Shown here: positions 14,944-22,141 of the stretch, piece by piece
Layout of the letters: each line of letters starts with the position of its first letter
Numbering within the stretch: the stretch's first letter is position 1
Assembly (NCBI GenBank): GCA_031553435.1
Contig: JAVBLQ010000148.1
Location: forward strand, 1 to 22,141
Origin: JAVBLQ01 sp031553435
Lineage (GTDB): Bacteria > Bacteroidota > Bacteroidia > Bacteroidales > Azobacteroidaceae
Direction of reading: 5' to 3'
Length of the DNA stretch: 22,141 nt
The notes under the pieces: model-generated
Seen by the model: only the letters and a program-made list of their open reading frames with translations
Database searches by the model: none
What the model was told of the DNA's origin: nothing
Translations under genes and position numbers: made by a program

Positions 14944-16926
14944 TTACCATTTGGGGAGTTGTCTCAAATTCCAATTCTTATCCAATTGGTTTTGATGCAC
15001 CGGAAGCCAATAGTTTTTATCACTGAATGCCCGGGTGATATACACTTTGCGAACATAGTAAGCATCCGGATCACTTTCGTTATCACTATTTTTAGTGCCT
15101 TGTGCATTCATTCCGTCGAAATCGCCTTTCAACAAATCCATTTGTTTCCAACGGCGGATGTCATCAAAACGGATGGCAAATTCGCAATTGAACTCGACCC
15201 TGCGTTCACGACGGATAATATCACGCATACCTTCCTGAGTCGTCGGCGCCGGAATTTGATTTACTCCATTTCCGTAAGTAGGAATACCTGCCCGTTCCCT
15301 GATCAGGTTCACATATTTCAGTATTTCATCTTTTTGTGAAGGATCCCATTCGTTCAAAGCTTCGGCATAATTCAGGTAAGCTTCACCCATGCGATACAAT
15401 ATTCCCGGACGATAGGGTTTTATATTGTTCCGGTTACTGAATGTGGGATTCATCCTTTTTCTCAGCAAATAGCCGTTTTGAGGAGCATCCCATGCGTTGC
15501 CCTTTGCCCCCTCTATTCCATCAGTTCCTTTTTTGTAGAAGTTTACATTCCGGCTTGACTCCCGATAATAGGCTCCATTATAAAGTACTGATACATAAAA
15601 ACGGGGTTCCCTGTCTACATACATATTGAAAATGCCTGACGGGACTACAGTGTTGATTTCCTGTGAAGTTTTTGCATCAGCGCTTCCTTCAATCCACTTG
15701 GTTTTCCTTTTATCGGCTGTGGTTGAAAATCCTTTTTCCCTATAGCCGGAAGCCTGATTGATAATCGGTTTCCTGTTGGCAGTATAACCAGTAATTGCAG
15801 GTAAACCATTGCTCATAAAGAAAGCATCAACTAAGCTTTGGGTGATTCCTAATCCTCCGTTACCGTTCGACCCGCCGGGAGCGGCATGTGTTTGCATATC
15901 GTCCCAGCTACATTCTGAGCGGGAAAATAATATTTCTGTGTTACCGGCATGGTATTCTTTATAACACATGTTTGAGTAGGACATAAACGGGTCTATCGTT
16001 CCATCGTCATTATATTCATAATACAACTTGTGTCCACTTGACTCAGCAGCATCAATCAATTCTTTACATGCTTTGACGGCTCTTTCCCATTTTTTAGGAT
16101 CGTAGGTAGCATTAAAGATGTGTTCACCTTTATCATTGACAAAAGCGACATAATCCGGATCATTGTTTCCATTGACCAAAGGGCTGGCGGCAAAGAGTAA
16201 CATTCTTGCTCTTACGGCTAATGCCATAATAGAGGTTGCCCTGCCATAAGGATATTTGAATCCGTGATTCATATTAAAATCAGGATTATTAAGATATGTT
16301 GGGGGCAATATTTTGGCTACATCCTGTAATTCTTTGTCGATCCAGTCAATAACGTCATCGTATGGATTTTGTCCGATCATCAGTGTTTCAACAGGCTCAT
16401 CAAAACCAGACAACCACGTTTGCAGAGGAATAGCGCCATAAGTATTTACCAGCAGGTAATAATAGTAGGCTATCAGGAAACGAGCCTCTGCTTTCAGATT
16501 ATCCACATCAGCCTGATAAACTTTCAACTCCGGCAATGGTTTGACTTGCTCCATGAAAACATAAGATTCCCGGATTTTCACAGGTAAATCGCCCCAGTAG
16601 TTGCCATTCCATGCACTTTCGGAGTTCCAGTTACCTTTGATTTTATCTATACAATCCCAATTACTGAAAGCTGCCCAACCTTCGGAAGGAGAAAAATCAT
16701 CGGCATAGGCATCATAATTTCGCATCCCTTTCATGTAAGGATCCGGAATGGAATTATACATTCCGGCCAACCAGCTTTCTATTTTGTTTCTGTCATTAAA
16801 AACCTCTTTCAAGGTTAATTCTCCATCAGGTGCATTATCCAGGAAATCAGTACAGGAAGCGGCTGTAAAAAAGCCAACTATCAATACTAAGTATTTTAAT
16901 ATATTCTTTTTCATAATTTTCATCAT
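14944..16926 (-). CDS. SusD/RagB family outer-membrane glycan-capture lipoprotein
   Basis: A 660-residue lipoprotein. The lipobox TAASC gives Cys25 when counted from the first of three nearby Met codons (residues 1, 2 and 5); the exact start among them is open. The N-terminal TPR-rich half includes KAEARFLIAYYYYLLVNTYGAIPL (about 145-168), a hallmark of SusD proteins. The C-terminal third holds the RagB/SusD signature: LYRMGEAYLNYAEALNEW, VNLIRERAGIP and IIRRERRVEFNCEFAIRFDDIRRWK. SusD proteins act as lids on the SusC channel and bind the oligosaccharide. The length is on the long side for the family but within range. The gene starts 12 nt after the susC stop. Confidence 0.96.
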   Translation of the reverse strand: MMKIMKKNILKYLVLIVGFFTAASCTDFLDNAPDGELTLKEVFNDRNKIESWLAGMYNSIPDPYMKGMRNYDAYADDFSPSEGWAAFSNWDCIDKIKGNWNSESAWNGNYWGDLPVKIRESYVFMEQVKPLPELKVYQADVDNLKAEARFLIAYYYYLLVNTYGAIPLQTWLSGFDEPVETLMIGQNPYDDVIDWIDKELQDVAKILPPTYLNNPDFNMNHGFKYPYGRATSIMALAVRARMLLFAASPLVNGNNDPDYVAFVNDKGEHIFNATYDPKKWERAVKACKELIDAAESSGHKLYYEYNDDGTIDPFMSYSNMCYKEYHAGNTEILFSRSECSWDDMQTHAAPGGSNGNGGLGITQSLVDAFFMSNGLPAITGYTANRKPIINQASGYREKGFSTTADKRKTKWIEGSADAKTSQEINTVVPSGIFNMYVDREPRFYVSVLYNGAYYRESSRNVNFYKKGTDGIEGAKGNAWDAPQNGYLLRKRMNPTFSNRNNIKPYRPGILYRMGEAYLNYAEALNEWDPSQKDEILKYVNLIRERAGIPTYGNGVNQIPAPTTQEGMRDIIRRERRVEFNCEFAIRFDDIRRWKQMDLLKGDFDGMNAQGTKNSDNESDPDAYYVRKVYITRAFSDKNYWLPVHQNQLDKNWNLRQLPKW

Positions 16927-16938
16927 TGTTTAATTTAA

Positions 16939-19900
16939 TTAGAATTTTGCCTGAATTCCTATAGAGAATGTTTCCATGATCGGATATTTCAATCCATTAC
17001 CAGTATCCAGTTCCGGATCCCATAATTCAAATTTGGAAAAATGAAGGAAATTAGTTCCTCTCATAAATACCCGTCCATGTTCCAACGCAATGGTTTGTAT
17101 CCATTTTTTAGGGAAAGAGTATCCTAACTCTATATTTTTGAGACGTAACATGCTCATATCCTTCAGCCACCAGGTAGATTCCTGTGCATTATTGGCATTA
17201 TATCCCATGTGCAGACGTGGATAAAAAGCATCTCCGCGTGGATCATCTACTGTCCACGCATCGGTAGCATTCGTAAAAATATTTCCTCTTGTTCCGTATG
17301 TCGATCCGGGTAGAAAATTCTTGTCCTTACCAATCATCCGGTAAGTGCGGGCATTTCCCTGCATAAAAAAGCCGAAATCAAAACCTTTGAAACTGGTATT
17401 TAATCCGAATCCATATACCAATTCAGGATTCTGCGTTCCTCCAATGGCTGTCCGGTCTCTGATTGTAATCTCATTGTCTCCATCCAGATCTTTGTATTTA
17501 ATATCACCGGGAAACACGTATTCAGTAAAAGTAGGAACCGGGATTCCGGGTTTTAACTCAGATGTTCTTTCTTTTACATTATATGCGACAAAATCACTTT
17601 CTGTAAATACACCATCCGCAATCAATCCGAAAATCTGGTCAACAGGTTTACCTGTACCAGAACGATAAGTTCCTATTTTCGCCATATCTTCGTCTTGTTC
17701 TATAATCTTATTTCTTGCATAAGTAGCGCTACCTCTTGCCGATACAAACCAGTCTTTGGTAATTTGCTTGTTGAAATCAATGGATGCATCAAAACCTTTA
17801 TTGGTTACCACTCCAAAATTGGCCCAAGGCAATTCCGGGAAACCTGCCGAATTAGGGAATTGTGACCTCTGCATAAAAATATCTTCCCTTTTTTCATGGA
17901 AAAAGTCAACCTGCAAGTCAATCATCCGCCATAATCCTAATTCTAACCCTATATTTGCTTTCTTTACTGTTTCCCATGTCAAATTAGGAACACCAACTCT
18001 ACCTTCCCTTAATCCTCCTATCCCATAGTATCCGGAGGAGTTTCCGAATTGGTATCCGTCTGTAGAATTTATGGTGGTAACGTAGGCAAAACGTACCTGT
18101 TTATTGTCTGCACCGGTCAACCTGTCATTTCCTGTCAAACCATAAGAGCCTCTGATTTTTACTTTATTGAAAATATTACTCACAGACGCCATAAATGGCT
18201 CTTCCGACACAATCCAACCCACAGCAACAGAAGGGAAAAAACCATATCTTTTGCCGGGAGCAAAGTTTTCAGAGCCGTTGTAGCCGAAATTAAATTCTGC
18301 TACATATTTTCCCGAGTAGGTATATGCCGCCCTTCCTGCAATACCTTGATGGCGGAAAGGAACTCCTTCTTTATTGTTGTCGTCATAATCCCTCTGGTTA
18401 TAAAGGAACAGGGCATTGATATAATGTTTGGAATTAAATGTCTGATCGTATGATAGATTAGCCTCCAGATAAGTACTGTTATTTCCATATTCCGAGGTAA
18501 TTTCATATTCTAAGTTTTCCGAACCGTCAGAGGGTGCAAGTGGAAATTGCAGTTCCCCTGTTTCAAAATCCCTTCCTGTAGCGGGTAAATAATAAGCCGG
18601 ATTTCCTTTTCTTTTTACAGCATTTTCAGAATAATAATCGTAAGAAAATATTCCTTTGATTTTCAGACCTTTTAAAATAGCTTTTAAATCTTGTTCCGCC
18701 ACAAAAAGAGATTCGAATTTACTCTTATTGTTCCGTTGGAAACCGGTTTGAGTCAAAAAAGCCCAGGGGTTTTGAATGTTATCCGGCTTAGGAAGTTTTC
18801 CATCAGCATATTGGGTTGGAACAATATGAGGCGGCGTGGTGAATGCCTGTCCAAATGCGTCATCTATACTTACATAAGGTGCATTCCGGCGTTGTAAATA
18901 TCCTCCCAGATTAAACGTTAATAGTGTAGTGGGCGTTACATTCACATCCACATTGGAACGTAAGTTAAACCGGTTCAGATCGATAGAAGAATCCCAATCT
19001 TTAGAAGAATCTTTGGTTGTTATCCCTGTTTCGTGATAATAAGCTCCGACAAACGAGTAACGCAGTTTATCGGAACCACCGCTCAGATCGAAGGAAGCCC
19101 GGGTATTATTGGCTGTATTATTCGTTATTTCATCAATCCAGTTTATATCCGGATACAATTCCCAGTCGTATTGCGACCGGGATAATCTGATAGTTTCATC
19201 AGAATACATAGGATTGCCTCCGTCCTGAATAGAAATATTATTTATCAATGTCATATAATTTGCCGAGTTCAGGAATTTAGGCAACTGAGCCGGCTTGGTA
19301 ATGGAATGTTCAACATTAAATTGTATGCTGGTCTTTCCCGATTTTCCTCTTTTGGTTGTTATTAAAATAACTCCATTCGCTCCGCGAACTCCATATACGG
19401 CGCTCGCCGAAGCATCTTTCAATACGGAAAAAGATTCTATTTCCGCAATATCTATATCATTCAATGAACGTTCGATTCCATCAACAAGAACCAAAGGGTT
19501 TCTGGTTCCTTTGAATGTACTGATTCCCCGTATCCAGAATTCCGAGTTGTCATAACCGGGTTCTCCGGAACGTTGTACACCGATGATACCTCCCACATTT
19601 CCCGCCAGATCATTACTTAAGGAACGACTGGTAGATACACTCAATCTGGCCGGTTCAATCGTATTGATTGCTCCTACAACGGAAGCTCTTTTTTGAGTTC
19701 CGTAACCTACCACAACCACTTCCTGCATCTCCTGGGCTGAAATACCCATTTTTATTTCCGATCCTTGTCCCAGAACGGAAGCCGAAAATTCTTTTGTATT
19801 ATATCCGACATAGGAAAATAAGATTACATCATTGGAGCTTACATCAAGTGAAAAGTTTCCATCCAGGTCTGTAGCGACTCCTTTTGATTTTCCCCTGACT

Positions 19901-20298
19901 GAAACCACTACTCCGATGAGGGGTTCTCCCGTTTCATCAATCACTTTTCCGGATATTGTTTTGGAAGAAGCATCTTTACTGACGGTAACCTGCTTGGGAT
20001 AAAGTACGATTTGTAAATTTGAGATCTCAAACCTGACATTGGCTCTGGAAAGCATTTGTTTGATGGCATCCTGTACGGGCGCGTTTTTTACATCAAGGCT
20101 AACTTTCTGTTTTACATCTACTTTAGCTGCATCATAGAAGAATGTATATTTGCTGGATTCTTCGATCAGCTTAATTGCTTCGGATAAGGGTTTATCCCGA
20201 AATGAAATTGTAATTGTGTTCTCTTTGGCTTGTTGTGCTATTATATTTAAGGTAAATATAAGCGACAAAAAAAGAGTAATTTTCTTTTTTAGATTCAT
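16939..20298 (-). CDS. SusC/RagA family TonB-dependent transporter with STN signalling domain
   Basis: A 1119-residue outer-membrane transporter. The start at 20298 gives a clean signal peptide (MNLKKKITLFLSLIF, cleavage near NIIA-QQ); an in-frame ATG at 20340 would add 14 unconvincing residues. Residues about 27-102 are an STN domain (ITISFRDKPLSEAIKLIEESS), which relays substrate binding to a FecR-type anti-sigma factor. Residues 113-185 are a carboxypeptidase-D-like domain (ISGKVIDETGEPLIGVVV). A TonB-box-like EVVVVGYGTQKR lies at 193-204. The plug follows with the SusC signature SVLKDASASAVYGVRGANGVILITTKR, then a beta-barrel ending in an aromatic residue (SIGIQAKF). It imports oligosaccharides released by the surface enzymes. 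The STN domain and the upstream FecR match as a signalling pair. Confidence 0.97.
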   Translation of the reverse strand: MNLKKKITLFLSLIFTLNIIAQQAKENTITISFRDKPLSEAIKLIEESSKYTFFYDAAKVDVKQKVSLDVKNAPVQDAIKQMLSRANVRFEISNLQIVLYPKQVTVSKDASSKTISGKVIDETGEPLIGVVVSVRGKSKGVATDLDGNFSLDVSSNDVILFSYVGYNTKEFSASVLGQGSEIKMGISAQEMQEVVVVGYGTQKRASVVGAINTIEPARLSVSTSRSLSNDLAGNVGGIIGVQRSGEPGYDNSEFWIRGISTFKGTRNPLVLVDGIERSLNDIDIAEIESFSVLKDASASAVYGVRGANGVILITTKRGKSGKTSIQFNVEHSITKPAQLPKFLNSANYMTLINNISIQDGGNPMYSDETIRLSRSQYDWELYPDINWIDEITNNTANNTRASFDLSGGSDKLRYSFVGAYYHETGITTKDSSKDWDSSIDLNRFNLRSNVDVNVTPTTLLTFNLGGYLQRRNAPYVSIDDAFGQAFTTPPHIVPTQYADGKLPKPDNIQNPWAFLTQTGFQRNNKSKFESLFVAEQDLKAILKGLKIKGIFSYDYYSENAVKRKGNPAYYLPATGRDFETGELQFPLAPSDGSENLEYEITSEYGNNSTYLEANLSYDQTFNSKHYINALFLYNQRDYDDNNKEGVPFRHQGIAGRAAYTYSGKYVAEFNFGYNGSENFAPGKRYGFFPSVAVGWIVSEEPFMASVSNIFNKVKIRGSYGLTGNDRLTGADNKQVRFAYVTTINSTDGYQFGNSSGYYGIGGLREGRVGVPNLTWETVKKANIGLELGLWRMIDLQVDFFHEKREDIFMQRSQFPNSAGFPELPWANFGVVTNKGFDASIDFNKQITKDWFVSARGSATYARNKIIEQDEDMAKIGTYRSGTGKPVDQIFGLIADGVFTESDFVAYNVKERTSELKPGIPVPTFTEYVFPGDIKYKDLDGDNEITIRDRTAIGGTQNPELVYGFGLNTSFKGFDFGFFMQGNARTYRMIGKDKNFLPGSTYGTRGNIFTNATDAWTVDDPRGDAFYPRLHMGYNANNAQESTWWLKDMSMLRLKNIELGYSFPKKWIQTIALEHGRVFMRGTNFLHFSKFELWDPELDTGNGLKYPIMETFSIGIQAKF

Positions 20299-20347
20299 AA
20301 TTTTAGTAAAAAATTTTTGATTAACTGGATACAAGATCACTTTTTAT

Positions 20348-20374
20348 GCATGATCGAATCTGATGCAATCATGC
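20348..20374. promoter_or_regulatory. Short inverted repeat in the fecR-susC gap
   Basis: GCATGAT (20348-20354) and ATCATGC (20368-20374) form a 7-bp inverted repeat with a 13-nt spacer in the 113-nt gap between the FecR stop and the SusC start. I found no clear Bacteroidetes housekeeping promoter (TTTG/TAnnTTTG) in the gap. It could be an operator or a weak hairpin, or chance in AT-rich DNA. Confidence 0.25.
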
Positions 20375-20411
20375 TTTCTGACATTCAATAAATTTTGTTA
20401 CATAGGCTATT

Positions 20412-21401
20412 TCATTTTTTTTGTTTTAATATTAATTCGTTTTCATTGGTAAAATAATAATCGAAGGAGTTTATGCTCGACATGATTTCAATTATTTCTG
20501 TCAATGGTTGACCGGTAACTGTGAATGTGTAAGATTGATTTCCTTTGATTTTGGGATCTATTATAATATTAATCCCATACCATTTGGAGAGGTATTTGCA
20601 GACTTCATTCAGACTTTTGTTTTCAAACCGGATTTTATCTCCTGTCCATATTTTTGCCAGATCCATATCTCCTTTGGCTACGGATATTGTTTTTTCTGCC
20701 TTATCATAAGAACCTTCTTCTCCCGGTTTCAGGAAGATTTTTTCATCTGCGGTTTTCATTGAAACGGAACCTTCGATGAGGCTTACCAGTATCTTGTTGT
20801 CAGATGAATATGAACTTACATTGAATTCTGTCCCGTGAACTTTGATCGTAACTCCATTGGCGTTTACCAAAAATGGTTTTTGATCATCATGCCTTACCTT
20901 AAAATAGGCTTCTCCTGTCATACTGACTTCTCGCTGATCTGATTTCGTATTGAAATTACAGGTTAAAGCAGTATTGGCATGTAATATGACTTCGCTACTG
21001 TCAGGCAGGAAAATAGTGGTTTTAGCGCTTCGAGTCGAATATATAGTGGGTTTTTGATGAAACGAATTGTTTATCAAATAGTAGGTTCCTAAAAGTGTAA
21101 TGATTAGTATAGCTGCAACGGCTGCAATTCTGGAGAAATATTTTAAGAAGACTTTCCGGGGTTCTTTCTTTACAGGTGCATTGTTTTGGATATGCGCTAA
21201 AAATTTCTGCCAGTAATATTCGACATCGGGTTCGTACGTTGCGGATTTTAGTTGTACATTTTTCCAAACGATTTCAAGTTGCCGGAATAATTCCTGATTA
21301 TTACCGATTGACAACCATTCGTTAAAAAGAATTTCATTTTCTTTTGATAAATCCTGACGAAATTTAGATATAATTAAATCCCAAGGGATATTGTTTTTCA
21401 T
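20412..21401 (-). CDS. FecR-family anti-sigma factor
   Basis: A 329-residue inner-membrane protein. Residues 1-80 are a helical cytoplasmic part expected to bind an ECF sigma factor (FNEWLSIGNNQELFRQLEIVWKN is the usual family pattern). One membrane helix spans about 92-111. The periplasmic FecR domain follows at about 122-216, with the family signature LPDSSEVILHANTAL at 132-146 and GEAYFKV at 163-169. The C-terminal domain at about 257-326 (FENKSLNEVCKYLSKWYGINI) is the DUF4974 type, expected to receive the signal from the STN domain of SusC. It probably controls expression of the locus when the transporter senses its glycan. The matching ECF sigma gene is normally directly upstream, but here a lipoprotein gene occupies that side, so the partner must lie elsewhere. 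Confidence 0.94.
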   Translation of the reverse strand: MKNNIPWDLIISKFRQDLSKENEILFNEWLSIGNNQELFRQLEIVWKNVQLKSATYEPDVEYYWQKFLAHIQNNAPVKKEPRKVFLKYFSRIAAVAAILIITLLGTYYLINNSFHQKPTIYSTRSAKTTIFLPDSSEVILHANTALTCNFNTKSDQREVSMTGEAYFKVRHDDQKPFLVNANGVTIKVHGTEFNVSSYSSDNKILVSLIEGSVSMKTADEKIFLKPGEEGSYDKAEKTISVAKGDMDLAKIWTGDKIRFENKSLNEVCKYLSKWYGINIIIDPKIKGNQSYTFTVTGQPLTEIIEIMSSINSFDYYFTNENELILKQKK

Positions 21402-21428
21402 TTATGTAATTTTGTGTGTTTCTATATG

Positions 21429-21459
21429 TATGACACAAAAAATAGACATAACCCTTACG
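21429..21459 (-). promoter_or_regulatory. Possible ECF-type promoter for the fecR-like gene
   Basis: On the minus strand, CGTAAGGGTTA (21459-21449) is followed after about 12 nt by GTGTCATA (21436-21429). That spacing and the GTC-containing downstream box resemble promoters read by ECF sigma factors. It ends about 27 nt before the fecR start codon. A sigma-70-like Bacteroidetes box is only approximate here: TA, six T, then G, one T too long for TAnnTTTG. This is assigned by eye only. Confidence 0.3.
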
Positions 21460-21628
21460 CGGTTTTGAAAAAATATTGAAAAAAAAATAATTGTGAGTTT
21501 TTGAGAGGAATAATCTGATCATATACTCATGAACCTGATGAAGAAACTTCCTTCTTATGTAGTTTTCCTGAAAGTTTATTCCGGTTTTTATCCTGCCTTT
21601 ATGCGCAAAGTGCTGTTCCAGAGTTTCC

Positions 21629-21719
21629 GCAAGCTTCCCGCTGAGCAAATTTGCGTTTGCAGAACTTCTGCAAATCTCCCGCTGAGCAAATTTACGTTTG
21701 CAGAACTTCTGCAAGTCTA
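21629..21719. repeat. 41-bp tandem repeat with internal palindromes
   Basis: Units at 21629-21669 and 21670-21710 match at about 37 of 41 positions, and a third unit starts at 21711 but decays within about 10 nt. Each unit contains CCCGCTGAGCAAATTT and ends in a hairpin TTGCAGAA-C-TTCTGCAA that spans the unit border (21657-21673 and 21698-21714). The first unit also has the perfect palindrome GCAAATTTGC (21645-21654). It sits 38 nt downstream of the lipoprotein gene's stop codon, as REP-like or terminator-associated repeats do. Confidence 0.88.
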
Positions 21720-21756
21720 TTTCTTTAACAAAACCATAGCACACAGAATGTACAGA

Positions 21757-22141
21757 CTATTTGGAAGAATCAACTATCCGTTCCCAAACCTCTGTAATTT
21801 TGATAGTAGCATCAAGGGTTCCGAAAATATACATTTTATTTCCCTCTATTTTCACTTCATAGACTGCTTTTTTCCCTAGAAAGTGGCTCATCATAGGTAA
21901 TGCCGAAGTAAGAGTTTCAGTATATATACCATCTTTTAAAGTATAAGTACCTCCGGCCCCGAAGTTGATGTTACCTTCAAAATCAGCGTTGTACCAAAAA
22001 AAATAATTATCTGTAATCAATTTAATCTGTGTAACGGAATCAGTCGGAATAAGACCTCCGCTACCTTTTGTCAGTTTCCAGATTCCTCGGAGATCAATTG
22101 CAGATGTGGTAGGCCGGTGAGTAGTACAGGAAAAGAAAAAA
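21757..22141 (-). CDS. Small lipocalin-like lipoprotein (DUF4488-like), 5' end beyond window
   Basis: The minus-strand frame runs open from the right edge to a TAG at 21757-21759. The first visible residues are FFFSCTTH, which looks like the end of a lipoprotein signal with its lipobox cysteine, so only part of the leader and the start codon are missing. An ATG at 22020 is internal and not the likely start. The mature part of about 123 residues opens with LRGIWKLTKG, has a GGTYTLKDGIYTETL strand in the middle and ends with KITEVWERI. This is the pattern of small lipocalin-like or DUF4488 proteins, whose members occur widely in Bacteroidetes with poorly known roles. It is on the same strand as the PUL but separated by 355 nt and probably not part of the operon. 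Confidence 0.75.
   Translation of the reverse strand, partial: FFFSCTTHRPTTSAIDLRGIWKLTKGSGGLIPTDSVTQIKLITDNYFFWYNADFEGNINFGAGGTYTLKDGIYTETLTSALPMMSHFLGKKAVYEVKIEGNKMYIFGTLDATIKITEVWERIVDSSK

Larger units (their letters stand above)
21402..21756. other. 355-nt intergenic region upstream of fecR-like gene
   Basis: No convincing gene lies here. Reading frames of up to 126 codons exist, but they owe part of their length to the 41-bp repeat and have no leader or recognisable domain. The stretch near fecR (21402-21520) is AT-rich with long A-runs and a possible ECF-type promoter. The part near the lipoprotein gene (21629-21719) holds a tandem repeat with internal hairpins. The middle part (about 21520-21628) shows nothing recognisable. 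Confidence 0.6.

Noticed and set aside
16939..20340. Longer SusC start at 20340
   Set aside because: It places 14 residues with no leader character before an otherwise complete signal peptide that starts at 20298.
21364..21744. 126-codon minus-strand frame upstream of fecR
   Set aside because: It overlaps the fecR start, owes part of its length to the 41-bp repeat, and has no leader or known domain.
21529..21879. 116-codon plus-strand frame near the right edge
   Set aside because: It crosses the repeat and runs antisense into the lipoprotein gene; no protein family pattern.

Overview
This window is one long polysaccharide utilization locus (PUL) from a Bacteroidetes bacterium, probably order Bacteroidales. 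Three things support this: an adjacent SusC/SusD pair, a FecR-type anti-sigma factor, and several enzymes ending in the C-terminal sorting domain of the type IX secretion system (T9SS). The DNA is AT-rich and has no strong Shine-Dalgarno sites, as is usual in the phylum. A gut or environmental genus such as Dysgonomonas or Paludibacter would fit; the genus is a guess from family content.

All supported genes lie on the minus strand, so transcription runs from right to left. At the right edge is the end of a small lipocalin-like lipoprotein gene (21757-22141), cut by the window. Next comes a 355-nt gene-free stretch with a 41-bp tandem repeat and a possible ECF-type promoter. The locus follows: fecR-like anti-sigma factor (20412-21401), SusC with an N-terminal STN domain (16939-20298), SusD (14944-16926), SusE-like glycan-binding lipoprotein (13822-14919), GH76 lipoprotein (12532-13740), GH31 alpha-glucosidase-like enzyme (10342-12507), non-catalytic multi-CBM protein (8125-10185), GH3 with a PA14 insert (5349-8084), GH97 of the retaining type (2773-5289), esterase with a SusE/F-like N-terminal module (1325-2755), and a three-module SusE/F-like protein that runs off the left edge (1-1193).

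A likely division of labour: a sensing and uptake half (FecR, SusC, SusD, SusE) and a lipoprotein endo-acting GH76 sit at the envelope. GH31 carries only a plain signal peptide and is probably periplasmic. GH3, GH97, the multi-CBM protein and the esterase carry T9SS tails and are probably exported to the surface or medium. The set suggests an esterified glycan containing alpha-linked sugars and a beta-linked glucoside or xyloside. The exact substrate cannot be read from the sequence. No GH92, GH38 or GH125 enzyme, the usual partners of GH76 in yeast-mannan loci, is present here.

The most unusual non-coding signal is a set of intergenic repeats built from 7-bp units at four gene junctions (around 1.23, 5.32, 10.2 and 13.78 kb). 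Their sequences differ, but each has the same period and lies just downstream of an upstream gene's stop codon. Three of the four fold back as inverted repeats. Other points are an anti-sigma factor with no adjacent sigma gene, and a 10-A tract in GH3 placed just before its secretion tail.
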